A stretch of DNA of 64,000 bases from Staphylococcus marylandisciuri (GCF_025519785.1 NZ_JAOPKZ010000007.1:61698-125697); one strand, 5' to 3'; shown: positions 8,147-20,960, counted from the first letter of the stretch. Notes: a model not told the origin generated them from the sequence alone. Numbers and translations are program-made.

Positions 8147-9907
8147 TTAAAGCACATTAGCGTAACCTTCAAACACTTTACCTTGGTTAGCATCTACAGT
8201 AACAAGTGCGTCAGCATCAATAATCTCTATTGCATTGTTCACTCCTACTACAGTAGGAATGCCTTTTTCTAACCCTATTATCGCACTTGGTGAAGTAATA
8301 CCATTTTCTTCTGTAACTAGTCCTTTCGCTTGTTCAATATATGGCACTAGTGATTCATCTACCGAAGTAGTCACGATTATAGCATCCGTTAAATCTTTAT
8401 TTTCAAGGTCACTTGCATCTCTAGCGATTACAGTGCGACCTACTACCGAACTACGACCCACACCTTGACCGCTAGCTAATTCATCGCCAACTAAATGAAG
8501 CTTCATCATGTTCGTAGTACCCGGCTCACCAGTCGGTACTCCGGCAGTAATAATGATAAGGTCACCATTTTTAACGCGCTCAGTTTCTACCGCTGTAGCG
8601 ACTGCATTATTGAGTAGTGAGTCTGTTGTTTTACGACCTTCTTTAACTACAGGATGGATACCCCATACAATGGCACTTTGACGTGCTGTCTCGGGATGAG
8701 GTGTTACTGCAATTATATCTGAATGTGGTCTGTATTTTGAAATTGTACGTGCCGTTGAACCACTTTCAGTAGCTGCCACAATTGCCTTAACATTAAGATT
8801 AAGCGCAGTATGAGCAACAGAAACACCGATTGCATTAACTAAAGATGTTTCTACTAATTCAGTTCTATCGGATAATAGCTTTCTATAATCCTGAGCTCCT
8901 TCAGCTGAAATAGCGATGTTGCGCATTGTTTTAACCGCTTCTTCTGGATAGTCACCAGCAGCTGTTTCCCCAGATAGCATAACTGCGTCAGTACCATCAT
9001 ATATAGCATTGGCTACGTCACTTGCTTCTGCGCGTGTTGCTCTTGGATTATGTTGCATGGAGTCTAACATTTGAGTCGCAGTAATGACAGGCTTACCAAG
9101 TTTATTACATTGTCTGATTAAGTCTTTTTGAACCATAGGAACAGATTCAGGTGGAATTTCAACACCCATATCACCACGAGCTACCATTAAGCCATCTGAA
9201 ACTTGTAAGATTTCTTTAATATTATCTATACCTTCTTGATTTTCTATCTTAGGTATAATACTAATTGTGTTACACTCACGGTCTTCAAGAATTTTACGAA
9301 TATCTAGCACATCACTTGGGCGGCGAACAAAGCTTGCTGCTATAAAATCAACGCCTTGCTCGATACCGAAATGAATATCATCAGCGTCCTTATCTGTGAT
9401 ACCAGGTAAATTCACTTTAACACCTGGAAGATTGACACCTTTTTTATTTTTTAATTCTCCTGTATTCAAGACATCACATAGTACTTCCCCGTTGTCTTTA
9501 TCAATAGCTTTCACTTGTAGTTCAATTAATCCATCGTCTAAAAGAATGTAGGAACCTTCTTCAACGTCATCGATTAGATGATCGTAAGTAACAGAAATTT
9601 TTTCTGGCGTTCCTTCTACTTCAGTCATACTAACCTTTACTTCGGAACCTTTCGTTAACTCGATAACACCATCTTTCATGTTATGTGTTCGTATTTCAGG
9701 CCCTTTAGTATCTAATAAGATTCCTACTGTTTTACCTAAGCGTTGCGCTACTTTACGGATAGTGTCTATACGTGATTTATGCTCCTCATGATCACCATGA
9801 GAGAAATTTAAACGCGCAACATTCATGCCAGCTTTCATTAATTTTTCTATCATTTCTTCAGATTCTGAAGCTGGACCAATTGTACAAACAATTTTTGTCT
9901 TTCTCAT
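8147..9907 (-). CDS. pyk: Pyruvate kinase with C-terminal PEP-utiliser-like domain
   Basis: It transfers phosphate from PEP to ADP, the last step of glycolysis. The 586-residue protein is the long Bacillus/Staphylococcus type. The barrel holds ARLNFSHG (31-38), catalytic Lys220 in [10 protein letters not shown] and the [10 protein letters not shown] metal/substrate loop (241-250). After the allosteric C domain comes an extra domain (about 480-586) related to the phosphohistidine domain of PEP synthases. Its motif reads NGITSPSAI, with Pro where the phosphorylated His would be, so this domain should not accept phosphate. pfkA lies 21 bp upstream on the same strand, so the two are co-transcribed. 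Confidence 0.96.
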   Translation of the reverse strand: MRKTKIVCTIGPASESEEMIEKLMKAGMNVARLNFSHGDHEEHKSRIDTIRKVAQRLGKTVGILLDTKGPEIRTHNMKDGVIELTKGSEVKVSMTEVEGTPEKISVTYDHLIDDVEEGSYILLDDGLIELQVKAIDKDNGEVLCDVLNTGELKNKKGVNLPGVKVNLPGITDKDADDIHFGIEQGVDFIAASFVRRPSDVLDIRKILEDRECNTISIIPKIENQEGIDNIKEILQVSDGLMVARGDMGVEIPPESVPMVQKDLIRQCNKLGKPVITATQMLDSMQHNPRATRAEASDVANAIYDGTDAVMLSGETAAGDYPEEAVKTMRNIAISAEGAQDYRKLLSDRTELVETSLVNAIGVSVAHTALNLNVKAIVAATESGSTARTISKYRPHSDIIAVTPHPETARQSAIVWGIHPVVKEGRKTTDSLLNNAVATAVETERVKNGDLIIITAGVPTGEPGTTNMMKLHLVGDELASGQGVGRSSVVGRTVIARDASDLENKDLTDAIIVTTSVDESLVPYIEQAKGLVTEENGITSPSAIIGLEKGIPTVVGVNNAIEIIDADALVTVDANQGKVFEGYANVL

Positions 9908-9928
9908 TCCTAAATACCTCCTGCTAAC

Positions 9929-11360
<1,432 letters not shown>

Positions 11361-12305
11361 CTATTCTTTTATTTCACCTATATTTCTAAATTTATCATAT
11401 CTTTGATCAATTATTTCTTCGGGGCTAAATTGAGTTAGTTCAGCTAAGTGACGTTCAAATATAGATTTTATACTTTCAGCTTGAGCTTCGACATCTTTAT
11501 GTGCACCACCAAGAGGTTCACTAATAATCTCATCAGCAATATTTAAGTCTTTTAAATCACCAGCTGTTATTTTCATAGTCTCCGCGGCTATCTTAGCTAA
11601 ACTGCTATCTTTCCATAGTATGCCGGCAGCACCCTCAGGTGAAATAACTGAATATGTGCTATTCTCGAGCATTAATACACGGTTAGCTATACCTAAGCCT
11701 AAAGCGCCCCCACTACCGCCTTCTCCAATAACTATGGAAATGACAGGCACATTGAGTGAAGCCATTTCAACTAGATTGCGTGCAATCGATTCACTTTGAC
11801 CACGTTCTTCAGCCGCCTTACCTGGGTATGCGCCTTTTGTATCGATAAAAGTAAATATCGGACGGCCAAATTTCTCAGCTTGTTTCATTAAACGTAGCGC
11901 TTTGCGATAGCCTTCTGGATGTGCCATACCAAAGTTACGATAAATATTATCTTTTGTATCTTTCCCACGCTGCTGTCCTACAACAGTTACAGCTTTACCA
12001 TTTAAATAACCTATCCCGCCGATCATAGCAGGGTCATCTCTAAAAGTACGATCCCCGTGCAATTCAATAAAAGAATCGAAAATATATGGGATGTAATCTA
12101 ATGAGGTAGGTCTTTCTTGAAGACGTGCAAGTTGTACGCGGTCCCACGGCTTTAAATTTGTGTAGACCTTCTCTGTTTCACGAGCTAGTGATGCTTCCAA
12201 CATATCGATTTCTTCTTGTAAATCTACATCATTTTTTTCTTGAGATTCTTTTAAAGAATCTATTTTTTTTCTAATTTCATATAAAGGCTTTTCAAAATCA
12301 AGCAT
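11361..12305 (-). CDS. accA: Acetyl-CoA carboxylase carboxyltransferase alpha subunit
   Basis: This is the alpha half of the carboxyltransferase that moves carboxyl from carboxybiotin to acetyl-CoA, making malonyl-CoA for fatty acids. The 314-residue protein has the N-terminal helical region (1-50) and a crotonase-like fold with [18 protein letters not shown] and the oxyanion loop [12 protein letters not shown] (about 194-205). Its start overlaps the accD stop by 8 bases, indicating translational coupling and equal subunit supply. Biotin carboxylase and carrier genes are not in the window. Confidence 0.96.
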   Translation of the reverse strand: MLDFEKPLYEIRKKIDSLKESQEKNDVDLQEEIDMLEASLARETEKVYTNLKPWDRVQLARLQERPTSLDYIPYIFDSFIELHGDRTFRDDPAMIGGIGYLNGKAVTVVGQQRGKDTKDNIYRNFGMAHPEGYRKALRLMKQAEKFGRPIFTFIDTKGAYPGKAAEERGQSESIARNLVEMASLNVPVISIVIGEGGSGGALGLGIANRVLMLENSTYSVISPEGAAGILWKDSSLAKIAAETMKITAGDLKDLNIADEIISEPLGGAHKDVEAQAESIKSIFERHLAELTQFSPEEIIDQRYDKFRNIGEIKE

Positions 12306-13164
12306 TTTTATTCACCTCTTGATGCATTTTAAGCAAATTAGATAAAGTATCTCTCATATCCTTACGATGAACGACTTTATCTAATTGACCATGTTCTAAT
12401 AGAAACTCAGAAGTTTGGAAGTCATCAGGTAGCTTTTCATTAATTGTCTGTTCTATAACACGACGACCAGCAAAGCCAATAAGTGCTTTTGGTTCACTAA
12501 TGTTGATATCACCTACAGATGCAAAGCTTGCAGATACGCCACCAGTTGTAGGATTAGTTATATATGAGATATAAAGCAAACCGTTATCCATATGTCTCTT
12601 GAGTGATACACTCGTCTTGCCCATTTGCATCAAGGAGATGATACCTTCTTGCATACGAGCACCACCACTGGCAGAGAACAAAATAAACGGTAGGTTATGT
12701 TGAGTTGAATGTTCAATGATACGACATATTTTTTCTCCAACTACAGAACCCATACTGCCCATTCGAAAGCGTGAATCCATCACAGCTACGCCATATTTAA
12801 CACCTTCGAGTTCTGCTGTACCCGTGACTACAGCTTCACTTAACCCCGTCTTTTCTTGATCTTTTTGTACTTTCTCTTCATAGCTAGGAAAATCTAATGG
12901 ATTAGCTGAAGTCATTCCTTTATCAAATTCTTCAAATGTATTTTCATCTGAAATAGCTGCTATTCTATCGTGAGCAGTTAATATCAAATGGTGATCGCAG
13001 TTGAAACAAACATTTAAATTTTCGGCTAATTCCTTGGTGTACATTATCTTTTTACATTTAGGACATTTGGTCATTATCCCAGCTGGAACGTCGTTTTGTT
13101 TTGAATCCGAGACTGTAACATATTTTTTCTTTTTACTGCTTCGATTAAAAAAGTCTTTAAACAT
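12298..13164 (-). CDS. accD: Acetyl-CoA carboxylase carboxyltransferase beta subunit
   Basis: Beta subunit of the malonyl-CoA-forming carboxyltransferase. It has an N-terminal zinc ribbon with four cysteines (CPKC ... CFNC, about residues 34-56) and a crotonase-like domain with [12 protein letters not shown] and [12 protein letters not shown]. The ATG at 13164 gives 288 residues starting MFKDFF. It is preceded by GGAGG at 8-base spacing, whereas a start 39 bases further upstream has no such site and extends beyond the family's usual N-terminus. It is the first gene of accDA; a malic enzyme lies upstream after a hairpin at 13235-13270. Confidence 0.95.
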   Translation of the reverse strand: MFKDFFNRSSKKKKYVTVSDSKQNDVPAGIMTKCPKCKKIMYTKELAENLNVCFNCDHHLILTAHDRIAAISDENTFEEFDKGMTSANPLDFPSYEEKVQKDQEKTGLSEAVVTGTAELEGVKYGVAVMDSRFRMGSMGSVVGEKICRIIEHSTQHNLPFILFSASGGARMQEGIISLMQMGKTSVSLKRHMDNGLLYISYITNPTTGGVSASFASVGDINISEPKALIGFAGRRVIEQTINEKLPDDFQTSEFLLEHGQLDKVVHRKDMRDTLSNLLKMHQEVNKNA

Positions 13165-13234
13165 TAGTAAACCTCCACGTTTAAATTGGACGTACATCAA
13201 CATTAATTGATAGTAAATATATAATATGTATTAA

Positions 13235-13270
13235 AGAGAGTGGAAATTGCAGTAACACTTACCACTCTCT
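13235..13270 (-). terminator. Hairpin between malic enzyme and accD
   Basis: AGAGAGTGG and CCACTCTCT form a 9-bp perfect stem with an 18-nt loop. On the minus strand it is followed only by TTTAATA, so it is a weak terminator or an attenuating hairpin between the malic enzyme gene and accDA. Confidence 0.4.
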
Positions 13271-13379
13271 AAGGGTAGATAGTAAATAAACGAATCGTTA
13301 TTTAGAAATCTCGTTATTTACTACAAATATGTGAATAAAAATAAAAGTTCATTCAACTAAACCCTTATTTTTTAATTAA

Positions 13380-14615
13380 TTATTTATCATTTAGGTCTGT
13401 AAGTTTCATCGTGTTATTATAAATATCCTCTGGGTCTAATTCAATACGAGCTACACCTGAGTCCATGGCCGCTCGAGCTACTTCTCTTGCCACAGATGGC
13501 GCTACACGAGAATCAAATGGGCCAGGGATGCAGTAATCTGGTTCTAGTTCACTAGGATCAATGAGATTAGCAATAGCTTCAACTGCAGCTTGTTTCATTT
13601 CTTCATTAATATGAGTAGCTTCCACATCTAATGCGCCTCTAAAAATACCAGGGAAGGCTAACACGTTGTTAATCTGATTAGGATTATCAGAACGACCTGT
13701 ACCGATAACCTTAGCTCCAGCCTCTTTAGCATCATCTGGGGTTATTTCAGGGTTTGGATTGGCCATAGCAAATATAATAGGATCATCAGCCATAGAACGT
13801 ACCATGTCTTGAGATAAAATGTCAGCGACTGAAACACCAATAAATACATCAGCATCTTTAATAACATCTTCTAAGTTTCCTTCTGTTTTATCTCGGTTAG
13901 TCCATTTAGCTACTTGATCTTTCGTTTTGTTCATTCCGTGTGGTCTACCTTCATAAATAGCGCCTTTTGAGTCACACATGATCATATTTCTAATACCATA
14001 TGAATATAATAATTTTACTATAGCTATACCTGCAGCACCAGCCCCATTCAATACAACCTTAATATCAGACATATCTTTATCTACAATACGTAAAGCATTG
14101 ATAAGACCTGCTACCGTAACTATAGCTGTACCATGTTGATCATCGTGGAACACTGGAATATTTGTTTCTTTTTTTAATCTCTCTTCAATTTCAAAGCAAC
14201 GTGGAGCTGAAATATCTTCTAAATTAATACCACCATAATTCGGCTCAAGTAATTTAACTGTATTAACAATTTCATCTGTATCATTCGTTTTCAACGAGAT
14301 AGGAACCCCATCAATTCCGGAGAAGCTTTTAAATAGAACAGCCTTTCCTTCCATAACTGGAATGCTAGCTTCGGCACCGATGTTTCCTAGTCCTAGAACT
14401 GCTGTTCCATCACTAACTACTGCTACAGTGTTACGCTTCATAGTATAGTCAAAAACTTTTCTTGGATCTTCATGGATTTCTTTGCAAGGCTCAGCAACAC
14501 CAGGAGAGTAAGCTAAACTTAGCTCTTCTTTATTAGTAACTTTAACTTTAGGCGCTACTTCTAGTTTACCTTGATTTCTTCTATGCATTTCTAATGCTTC
14601 ATCTCTTAATGTCAT
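13380..14615 (-). CDS. Malic enzyme (NAD(P)-dependent, oxaloacetate-decarboxylating)
   Basis: It oxidatively decarboxylates malate to pyruvate with reduction of NAD(P)+. The 411-residue length is that of the short bacterial malic enzymes such as Bacillus YtsJ. Visible are LAYSPGVAEPC (about 33-43), FHDDQHGTAIV with metal-ligand aspartates (about 156-166) and the dinucleotide loop NGAGAAGIA (about 190-198). Cofactor preference cannot be read reliably. It precedes accDA on the same strand, as in Bacillus and S. aureus, suggesting a role in pyruvate or NADPH supply for lipid synthesis (inference). Confidence 0.92.
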   Translation of the reverse strand: MTLRDEALEMHRRNQGKLEVAPKVKVTNKEELSLAYSPGVAEPCKEIHEDPRKVFDYTMKRNTVAVVSDGTAVLGLGNIGAEASIPVMEGKAVLFKSFSGIDGVPISLKTNDTDEIVNTVKLLEPNYGGINLEDISAPRCFEIEERLKKETNIPVFHDDQHGTAIVTVAGLINALRIVDKDMSDIKVVLNGAGAAGIAIVKLLYSYGIRNMIMCDSKGAIYEGRPHGMNKTKDQVAKWTNRDKTEGNLEDVIKDADVFIGVSVADILSQDMVRSMADDPIIFAMANPNPEITPDDAKEAGAKVIGTGRSDNPNQINNVLAFPGIFRGALDVEATHINEEMKQAAVEAIANLIDPSELEPDYCIPGPFDSRVAPSVAREVARAAMDSGVARIELDPEDIYNNTMKLTDLNDK

Positions 14616-14735
14616 ATGAAAACTCCTTTACCTAGCGATTACGAGTTAATCATCAATATACACTTTTATTACATTACTATCCAGAATTTTAGTTGGTTAT
14701 TTTAAGCCATGTAATAAAAATATATACTAATTTAA

Positions 14736-14769
14736 AAACTGATGGCTATACCTAATTAACCATCAGTTT
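14736..14769 (-). terminator. Terminator of dnaE
   Basis: AAACTGATGG (14736-14745) pairs with CCATCAGTTT (14760-14769). On the minus strand the stem is followed by TTAAAT. It lies about 30 bp after the dnaE stop. Confidence 0.65.
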
Positions 14770-14799
14770 ACTATATCATAATTTATTTAGGTCATAAAG

Positions 14800-17700
14800 T
14801 TATATAATCCTAATATCCCTTGGTGAAAATTGTTCAATAAACGAATTGATAACATCCGTTGCATATTTAATATGACCTTCTGGAACTAGTTGCTTCTGAT
14901 TCGCGTCATAATAATAAATCATTACTTTGTACTCCGACATATGAGGATCAATTAAGAATTGCTTCGTTTCATCTGTTAAATGCTTTCTAACAACAATGTA
15001 GTTGAGACTATTTAGCTTTTGCTGTTCAAACTGATCCAAAGTTTCACATTTATTCACTATAAGTTGTAATTTATTTCTTCTTTCCTCAAATTTACCATAC
15101 ACAATCAGTATATTATCAATCTTTAAGTCTAACTCATTTCGTTTATATACATTTGGAAATATTACTCCATCCACCGTTTTTATACCATCATTTAAAGAAG
15201 TAAAGGCCATGTTTTGACCATTTTTAGTTCTGATACGCTTGATATCTTCAATTTGGATTAAAATCGGTTGGTGATTTAAAGCTTTACCTAATTGATAAAT
15301 ACCTAAATATTGCTTTTGGTCAAAAAGTTTTTCCATCGGGTGTTTAGTAATGTAAAAACCGAGATAATCTTTTTCGTACTTACTTAATAATTGATCAGGT
15401 AGTTCTTTTTTTTCTTCATACTCTTCTTTAGGTGTTAAAGTTTTAAAGATAAATCCATCTTGTTCAACATCACTTACATCATCCATCACTCTATCTATCG
15501 TACTGAGTAGAGTTGCTCTCGTGTGACCAAGGTGATCAAATGCCCCTACAAGTACTAGCGCTTCAAGTAATGAGACTGTCTTAACTCGCTTTGGCAATCG
15601 CCGAGTAAAGTCCATAAAATCTTTATAAGGGCCATTCTTCTTACGTTCTTCAACTATTACTTTAACACTTTGGTAACCAACTCTTTTTACTGTCCCTAAA
15701 GAGAGATAAATTGCTTTCTTAGTCGGTCTATAGAACCAGAAACTTTCGTTAATATTAGGTGGAAGTATTGTAATATTTTGTTGTTTAGCTTCATCAACAA
15801 TCATTTTTGTCTTTTGTTCACTGCCAATTGAATTAGTAAGTATATTAGCGTAAAAGTAATTTGGATAATGAACTTTAAGATAAGCCATGATGTAAGCAAT
15901 TTTAGAATAGCTAACTGCATGAGCACGGGCGAACCCGTAATTAGCAAACTTTAAGATTAAATCAAATATCTTTTTACTTACTTCAGCACTATATCCTCTC
16001 TCAACAGACCCCTCTATAAAATGATGACGCTCACTTTCGAGAACTGCCCTATTTTTTTTGCTCATCGCACGACGTAGTATATCCGCTTCGCCAAAGTTGA
16101 ATCCTGCAAACTTATTAGCGATTTGCATAATTTGTTCTTGATAGATGATAACGCCATACGTGTTGTGTAATATAGGCTCAAGGTCAGGATGTAAATACTG
16201 GACTTGTGAGGGATCATGGCGCCGCGTGATATAAGTGGGGATCTCTTCCATAGGTCCCGGTCGGTATAGAGAGGTGACAGCGACAATATCTTCAAAATGC
16301 TGAGGTTTCAATCGCTGTAATACATCACGAATCCCCTCTGATTCAAGTTGAAATATTCCTGTAGTATTCCCACTTGAAAGCAAGGAAAATACTTTAGGAT
16401 CATCGAAAGGTATAGATTCCACATCTATCTGCTCTTTTTGATGATAAGCTACTTGTTTAATAATATTTTGTATGATCGACAGATTTCTTAATCCAAGAAA
16501 GTCAATTTTCAACAGTCCCAGTCGCTCATCTTCAGTCATAGTCCACTGGGTCAATAATCCATTATCACCTACCGTAAGCGGCACGTATCTAACCAACGGA
16601 TGATTATTGATGATAATTCCTGCAGCATGTGTAGAAGTATGTCGCGGTAGACCTTCTAATTTCTTACTGATCTCAAACCATTTCTCATGTCTGTAATTGC
16701 GTCGGACAAATTCTTGAAATTTCTTATTGTCGTAGGCTTGATTAAGCGTGATTCCTAATTTATGAGGAATTAATGAAGAAATCTCATTCAAAGTAACTTC
16801 ATCAAAGCCCATAATTCGCCCAACATCCCTCGCAACGGCTCTCGCTTGTAAATGCCCAAATGTCACGATACCTGCTACGTGAGAACTGCCGTATTTCTCT
16901 TGCACATATTCTATCACACGATCGCGTTTGCTATCTTCGAAATCTATATCAATATCAGGCATCGTTACACGTTCAGGGTTCAAAAAACGCTCAAACAATA
17001 AATTATATTTTAATGGATCGATAGTGGTAATATCTAACAAATAACTAACTAAAGAACCAGCTGCTGATCCACGTCCAGGCCCCACCATTACATCATGTGT
17101 TTTAGCAAAATAAATAAGATCACTTACAATTAGAAAGTAATCCTCAAAACCCATTTCAGTGATAACTTGATATTCGTGCTCTAGTCTTTCCAGGTATTGG
17201 GGATTATCTAAATTTTTCTTTTTTAATCCTTTTTGAAGTAGTTGCCATAAATAGTGTTTAGAACTTATTTGGTCAGGCGTTTGAAATTTGGGCAATAAAG
17301 ACTGATGATAGTGCAATTCGGCCTGACATTCAGCTACTATTTGTTCTGTATTCTTCCAGATCATGTCATCTATATTTAATTGCTGAATTTCATTCCTGCT
17401 ATAAAAATACTGATCTAAGTCTTGAACATCATTAACTAAATCTAATTTTTGATTATCTCTTATAGCATGTAGCGCTGGTATAGTATCAACATCTTCTTTA
17501 TTTAAATAACAGGCACTTTGCGCCCATACTTTAGGAATTTGATAGGAAGCAGAACTCTCATGGTTTTGATAAATTCCATCTAGCTGAGTGAAATGTTTTA
17601 AAATCGTCTCATTGTTAGAATTGAGATTTTTTAAAATCAACGCAAGGTCTTGCGTTTGACTGCTAACCCAAGATATAGGCATTTCCGTTAAGTCTTCTAG

Positions 17701-17994
17701 TTGCAAGTTTGTAGACAGCTCGTAAAGTAATTGAAGCCCTGAGTTATTCTTAGCTAGTATAAGCGTTTCAACTGACGTTAATCCGTCAGTCAAATAGGTA
17801 GTCATTCCAAAGATGGGATGTATGCCTGCTTCTATGCAGGCATCATAGAACTGTGGGTAACCATAGAGTACATTTGTATCGGTAATTGCAAGCGCTTGAT
17901 ATCCTTCTTTAACCGCTTTACTGACTACCTCTTTAATTCGAATACTTGAATTTAATAAATCGTATGAGGTATGAATATTTAAATGAGCTTGCAT
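14800..17994 (-). CDS. dnaE: DNA polymerase III alpha subunit DnaE
   Basis: This is the second replicative polymerase of Firmicutes, which extends RNA primers before handing over to PolC. At 1064 residues it is the compact DnaE type without a proofreading exonuclease domain. An N-terminal PHP domain (about 1-200, LNIHTSYDLLNSS) precedes the polymerase core with GPGRGSAAGS (305-314) and catalytic aspartates in PDIDIDFED (346-354). Next are IIYQEQIMQIA, a helix-hairpin-helix region and a C-terminal OB-fold. nrnA ends 16 bp upstream, so they probably form an operon. Confidence 0.95.
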   Translation of the reverse strand: MQAHLNIHTSYDLLNSSIRIKEVVSKAVKEGYQALAITDTNVLYGYPQFYDACIEAGIHPIFGMTTYLTDGLTSVETLILAKNNSGLQLLYELSTNLQLEDLTEMPISWVSSQTQDLALILKNLNSNNETILKHFTQLDGIYQNHESSASYQIPKVWAQSACYLNKEDVDTIPALHAIRDNQKLDLVNDVQDLDQYFYSRNEIQQLNIDDMIWKNTEQIVAECQAELHYHQSLLPKFQTPDQISSKHYLWQLLQKGLKKKNLDNPQYLERLEHEYQVITEMGFEDYFLIVSDLIYFAKTHDVMVGPGRGSAAGSLVSYLLDITTIDPLKYNLLFERFLNPERVTMPDIDIDFEDSKRDRVIEYVQEKYGSSHVAGIVTFGHLQARAVARDVGRIMGFDEVTLNEISSLIPHKLGITLNQAYDNKKFQEFVRRNYRHEKWFEISKKLEGLPRHTSTHAAGIIINNHPLVRYVPLTVGDNGLLTQWTMTEDERLGLLKIDFLGLRNLSIIQNIIKQVAYHQKEQIDVESIPFDDPKVFSLLSSGNTTGIFQLESEGIRDVLQRLKPQHFEDIVAVTSLYRPGPMEEIPTYITRRHDPSQVQYLHPDLEPILHNTYGVIIYQEQIMQIANKFAGFNFGEADILRRAMSKKNRAVLESERHHFIEGSVERGYSAEVSKKIFDLILKFANYGFARAHAVSYSKIAYIMAYLKVHYPNYFYANILTNSIGSEQKTKMIVDEAKQQNITILPPNINESFWFYRPTKKAIYLSLGTVKRVGYQSVKVIVEERKKNGPYKDFMDFTRRLPKRVKTVSLLEALVLVGAFDHLGHTRATLLSTIDRVMDDVSDVEQDGFIFKTLTPKEEYEEKKELPDQLLSKYEKDYLGFYITKHPMEKLFDQKQYLGIYQLGKALNHQPILIQIEDIKRIRTKNGQNMAFTSLNDGIKTVDGVIFPNVYKRNELDLKIDNILIVYGKFEERRNKLQLIVNKCETLDQFEQQKLNSLNYIVVRKHLTDETKQFLIDPHMSEYKVMIYYYDANQKQLVPEGHIKYATDVINSFIEQFSPRDIRII

Positions 17995-18010
17995 ACTACC
18001 TGACCTCCTA

Positions 18011-18946
18011 TTAGAGCTTACTATCTAACGCTTCAGCTAACTCATTAAACCTCTGCCAATCTCTAACTGAAACCCCTGAAGCATTTGGATGGCCTCCCCC
18101 ACCAAAGTCATTGGCTACATCATTGATAATAATTCCTTTAGAACGTATCCGACAGCGAATTTCGGAACCCTCATCGACTGCAAATACCCAAATCTTTAAA
18201 CCTTGTATATCAGCTATAGTATTTACAAAGAGTGATGCTTCATTGGGAACTAATTGATATTTTTTAAGTACATCTGAAGTAATTTGTACCTTTGCAAATC
18301 CTTTATCATTTAAAGTAAAGTTTTGAAGAACATAACCTTGAAACGGTAACAACTTCGGATCTTTTTCAGCTAATTGATTGAGTGCGTTCATATGATCAAA
18401 CTCGTAATTTAATAGACGTGCACCAATTTCCATAGTATGAGGGGTTGTATTATTAAATAAGAAACGACCCGTATCACCTACTATACCTAAATAAAGTAAT
18501 CGAGCTACCTCTTGGTCAATCATCGTAACGTCATTAAAGTAATCAATCATATCAAAGATAATTTCACTAGTAGAAGAAGCAGTGACATCAACATAATTCA
18601 CTTCGCCATACTGATCAGTTGGAGGATGATGATCAATTTTCAACAGATGTTTACCTAGATTAAACCGTCCATCACTAATTCTAGGAGCATTTGCAGTATC
18701 ACAGACGATAACGAGCGCTCCTTGATACACATCATCACTAATATCATCAGGGCTACCCATAAATTCCAAGGAATCCTCAGTTTCACCTACTGCATAAACT
18801 TTTTTCTCAGGAAATTTAAGTGTTAAATAGCGTTTTAATCCCAATTGTGAACCATACGCATCAGGATCTGGTCTAACATGTCTATGTATAATAATTGTTT
18901 GTGCTTCTTTAATTCTATCCATAATAAGTTCGAATTCTTTTGCCAT
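18011..18946 (-). CDS. nrnA: Oligoribonuclease / pAp phosphatase NrnA (DHH-DHHA1)
   Basis: A cytoplasmic bifunctional phosphoesterase that degrades nanoRNA and dephosphorylates pAp. The DHH domain shows [13 protein letters not shown] (about residues 20-32), a VCDTAN motif, the DHH signature in IDHHPP and GDTGRF. The DHHA1 domain ends with [11 protein letters not shown] chose the ATG at 18946 (311 aa, MAKEFEL, AGAGG site) as nearest the family length. An ATG at 18970, behind GAGGTGA, would add eight residues and is nearly as good. It lies between the CBS-domain gene ytoI and dnaE. Confidence 0.9.
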   Translation of the reverse strand: MAKEFELIMDRIKEAQTIIIHRHVRPDPDAYGSQLGLKRYLTLKFPEKKVYAVGETEDSLEFMGSPDDISDDVYQGALVIVCDTANAPRISDGRFNLGKHLLKIDHHPPTDQYGEVNYVDVTASSTSEIIFDMIDYFNDVTMIDQEVARLLYLGIVGDTGRFLFNNTTPHTMEIGARLLNYEFDHMNALNQLAEKDPKLLPFQGYVLQNFTLNDKGFAKVQITSDVLKKYQLVPNEASLFVNTIADIQGLKIWVFAVDEGSEIRCRIRSKGIIINDVANDFGGGGHPNASGVSVRDWQRFNELAEALDSKL

Positions 18947-19026
18947 ATTTGTATAATCCTCTTTCCACATTAATTAAACTCACCTCAAGGCGTGTAATAT
19001 TATTCTAATCAACCCTGAGGTTACTA

Positions 19027-20319
19027 CTAATCTAATAATTGGCACATAATCATGGCGCTAACTACTCGTTCATTATTACTGTGCATGGTTACTTCCACCT
19101 TAGCGAAACTTCTACCGATATCTAACATATCATAACTAACTTCTATATCTGATTCAATAGGTAGTGATTTGATATAAACGATATTTAAGCTCTCTATCAT
19201 AACTTCTAATTTTTTAAACTTATGAAATTCATAACGTATTGTTTCTTCAATGATAGCTACAATAACCGACTTACTTAACATCCCAAACTGATTAGTAAGT
19301 AACGGAGAAACGAGTAATTTAATCTTGTCATTTTTTAATGTAATATGTTTAGCAATTTGGTCGTTAATCGTCTCCCCGACATGTGGCTGTTGGCCGATTA
19401 CATGCATGGCTTTCAAGACATCTTCCCTAGTAATTACTCCAACTAACTTCTTACTCGGAGAGACAACGGGTAGTAGCTCAATACCTTCCCATATCATCAT
19501 ATAGGCACAACTTGCAATCGTCGTGTGTAATTGAGCATAAATAGGCGGTGTAGACATATGCAATTTGACAGAATCATTTTCGCCCATATTTATTATTTCT
19601 TTACTAGTCACTAATCCTGTAAGACGCCAGTTATCATCTATTACTGGAAATCTAGAATGACCGGTAGCAGTTGCCCTTTCTTTATAATCACGAAGCGTCA
19701 TATTCTCTAAAAGCACGCAAGTTTCATCGATCGATTTGGCAATATCCTCCACGACGAGTACTTCCGTTCGTATTTTTTTATTATAAAGTGAGCGATTAAT
19801 TAAATTTGCCGCCATATACGAGTCATAATTACAAGAGATGAGAGGAAGTTCGTGTTTGTTAGCATATTGAATGATCTCTTTAGAAGTAGAAAACCCACCG
19901 GTGATTAATACAGCACTTCCTTTTTTCAACGCGTTATACTGTACTTCTCTTCGGTTACCAACAATTAAGAGCGTATGTTGACTAAGATACTTCAATACAT
20001 CTTTAAGTTCCATCGCTCCAATAGCAAATTGAGAAAGCGTTTTAGACAAGCCGCCTTTTCCACCAAGGACTTTGCCATTGACAATCTGTACGATTTCGTC
20101 GTACGTAAGTTGTTCAATGCGATCCCGGGATTTTTTCTCTATTCTCACCGTACCAACACGATCTATAGTAGCTACGAGACCTAAGCGGCTAGCGTCTTTA
20201 ATCGCTCTATAAGCGGTTCCTTCAGAAACGCGAAGCACTTTAGCTATTTTACGCACAGAGATTTTAGACCCAATAGATAAAGTTTCAATATAGGCTATAA
20301 TTTGTTCGTGTTTCGTCAT
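19027..20319 (-). CDS. ytoI: DRTGG/CBS-domain regulator, YtoI-like
   Basis: A 430-residue cytoplasmic protein of unknown exact role. Order of domains: a winged-helix DNA-binding segment (about 1-65, ISVRKIAKVLRVSEGTAYRAI), a DRTGG domain (about 70-185), a pair of CBS domains (about 190-310, with SRFPVID and LLPVVSP) and a hotdog-fold thioesterase-like segment (about 320-430). CBS pairs usually bind adenine nucleotides, so it may be a nucleotide-sensing regulator. The same gene sits next to nrnA-dnaE in Bacillus. Composition is normal. Confidence 0.85.
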   Translation of the reverse strand: MTKHEQIIAYIETLSIGSKISVRKIAKVLRVSEGTAYRAIKDASRLGLVATIDRVGTVRIEKKSRDRIEQLTYDEIVQIVNGKVLGGKGGLSKTLSQFAIGAMELKDVLKYLSQHTLLIVGNRREVQYNALKKGSAVLITGGFSTSKEIIQYANKHELPLISCNYDSYMAANLINRSLYNKKIRTEVLVVEDIAKSIDETCVLLENMTLRDYKERATATGHSRFPVIDDNWRLTGLVTSKEIINMGENDSVKLHMSTPPIYAQLHTTIASCAYMMIWEGIELLPVVSPSKKLVGVITREDVLKAMHVIGQQPHVGETINDQIAKHITLKNDKIKLLVSPLLTNQFGMLSKSVIVAIIEETIRYEFHKFKKLEVMIESLNIVYIKSLPIESDIEVSYDMLDIGRSFAKVEVTMHSNNERVVSAMIMCQLLD

Positions 20320-20960
20320 GATATTTCCCTCATCTTATTTCTTTTCTCTTAAGAGACATTATAACTTTTTCTTAGATAAAATGCGATTCATCTAGCTAGA
20401 ATCTACTTCACTTTAAAGAAAAGTAAAAAATCTTAATGCCGTCGTTTTACATACTCGAGACTAATTATCCTATAAAGGTTTAAAACAGCTTGCTAATACG
20501 AGGCTGTGACATACAGTTTCTGTGCACTGGGAAACCGATAAGCGGTGTTCAAAAACCTGGATTTTGACAGAAACGCTCGCGAGTCGGGAGCGGAACAGAA
20601 ATCTAACTTGAACAAAATGATTTCGTAGTCCCGCCCCGGCAAGGATGACTAGAATTGAAAAAAGCTTGATACAAGCGCATTTTCAAATCAGTCATCTACT
20701 GCCGAGATGTTGAAGAGGCGTGGATTTATCTCCCAGCCTCTTTCTCTCTAGTCAAAGACCATTATGTCCCAGTTTCTCTTTGTTGGGGCCCCACCCCAAC
20801 TCGCTGTGCTTGTGGAAACTGTAGTCCCCGTTTCTCTTTGTTGGGGCCCCTGCTCACACCCTAATCGCTTTTGTACCCACCTCCGTCCAATGTCAATCAT
20901 ACTAAAAAAGTTATGACTCGTTATTATTAATATATTTATTTGAAAAATTTTAAAATTAGA
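20320..20960. other. Divergent gap ytoI-usp, mostly repeat
   Basis: No gene is seen. The first 170 bp hold the ytoI upstream region without a clear promoter. Composite repeat locus 3 takes up 20499-20886. The remainder is AT-rich and leads into the usp promoter. Confidence 0.6.
20499..20886. repeat. Composite repeat locus 3
   Basis: It opens with GAGGCTGTGACAT and then carries, in order: a degenerate GAGTCGGGAGCGGAACAG arm, the extended module CCGCCCCGGCAAGGATGACT... / ...AGTCATCTACTGCCGAG, a tail module TCTCTCTAGTCAAAGACC, and two STAR cores TGTTGGGGCCCC about 57 bp apart (near 20783 and 20839). It ends in a pyrimidine-rich CCCACCTCC segment. It thus combines both repeat types in one block. 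Confidence 0.88.
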
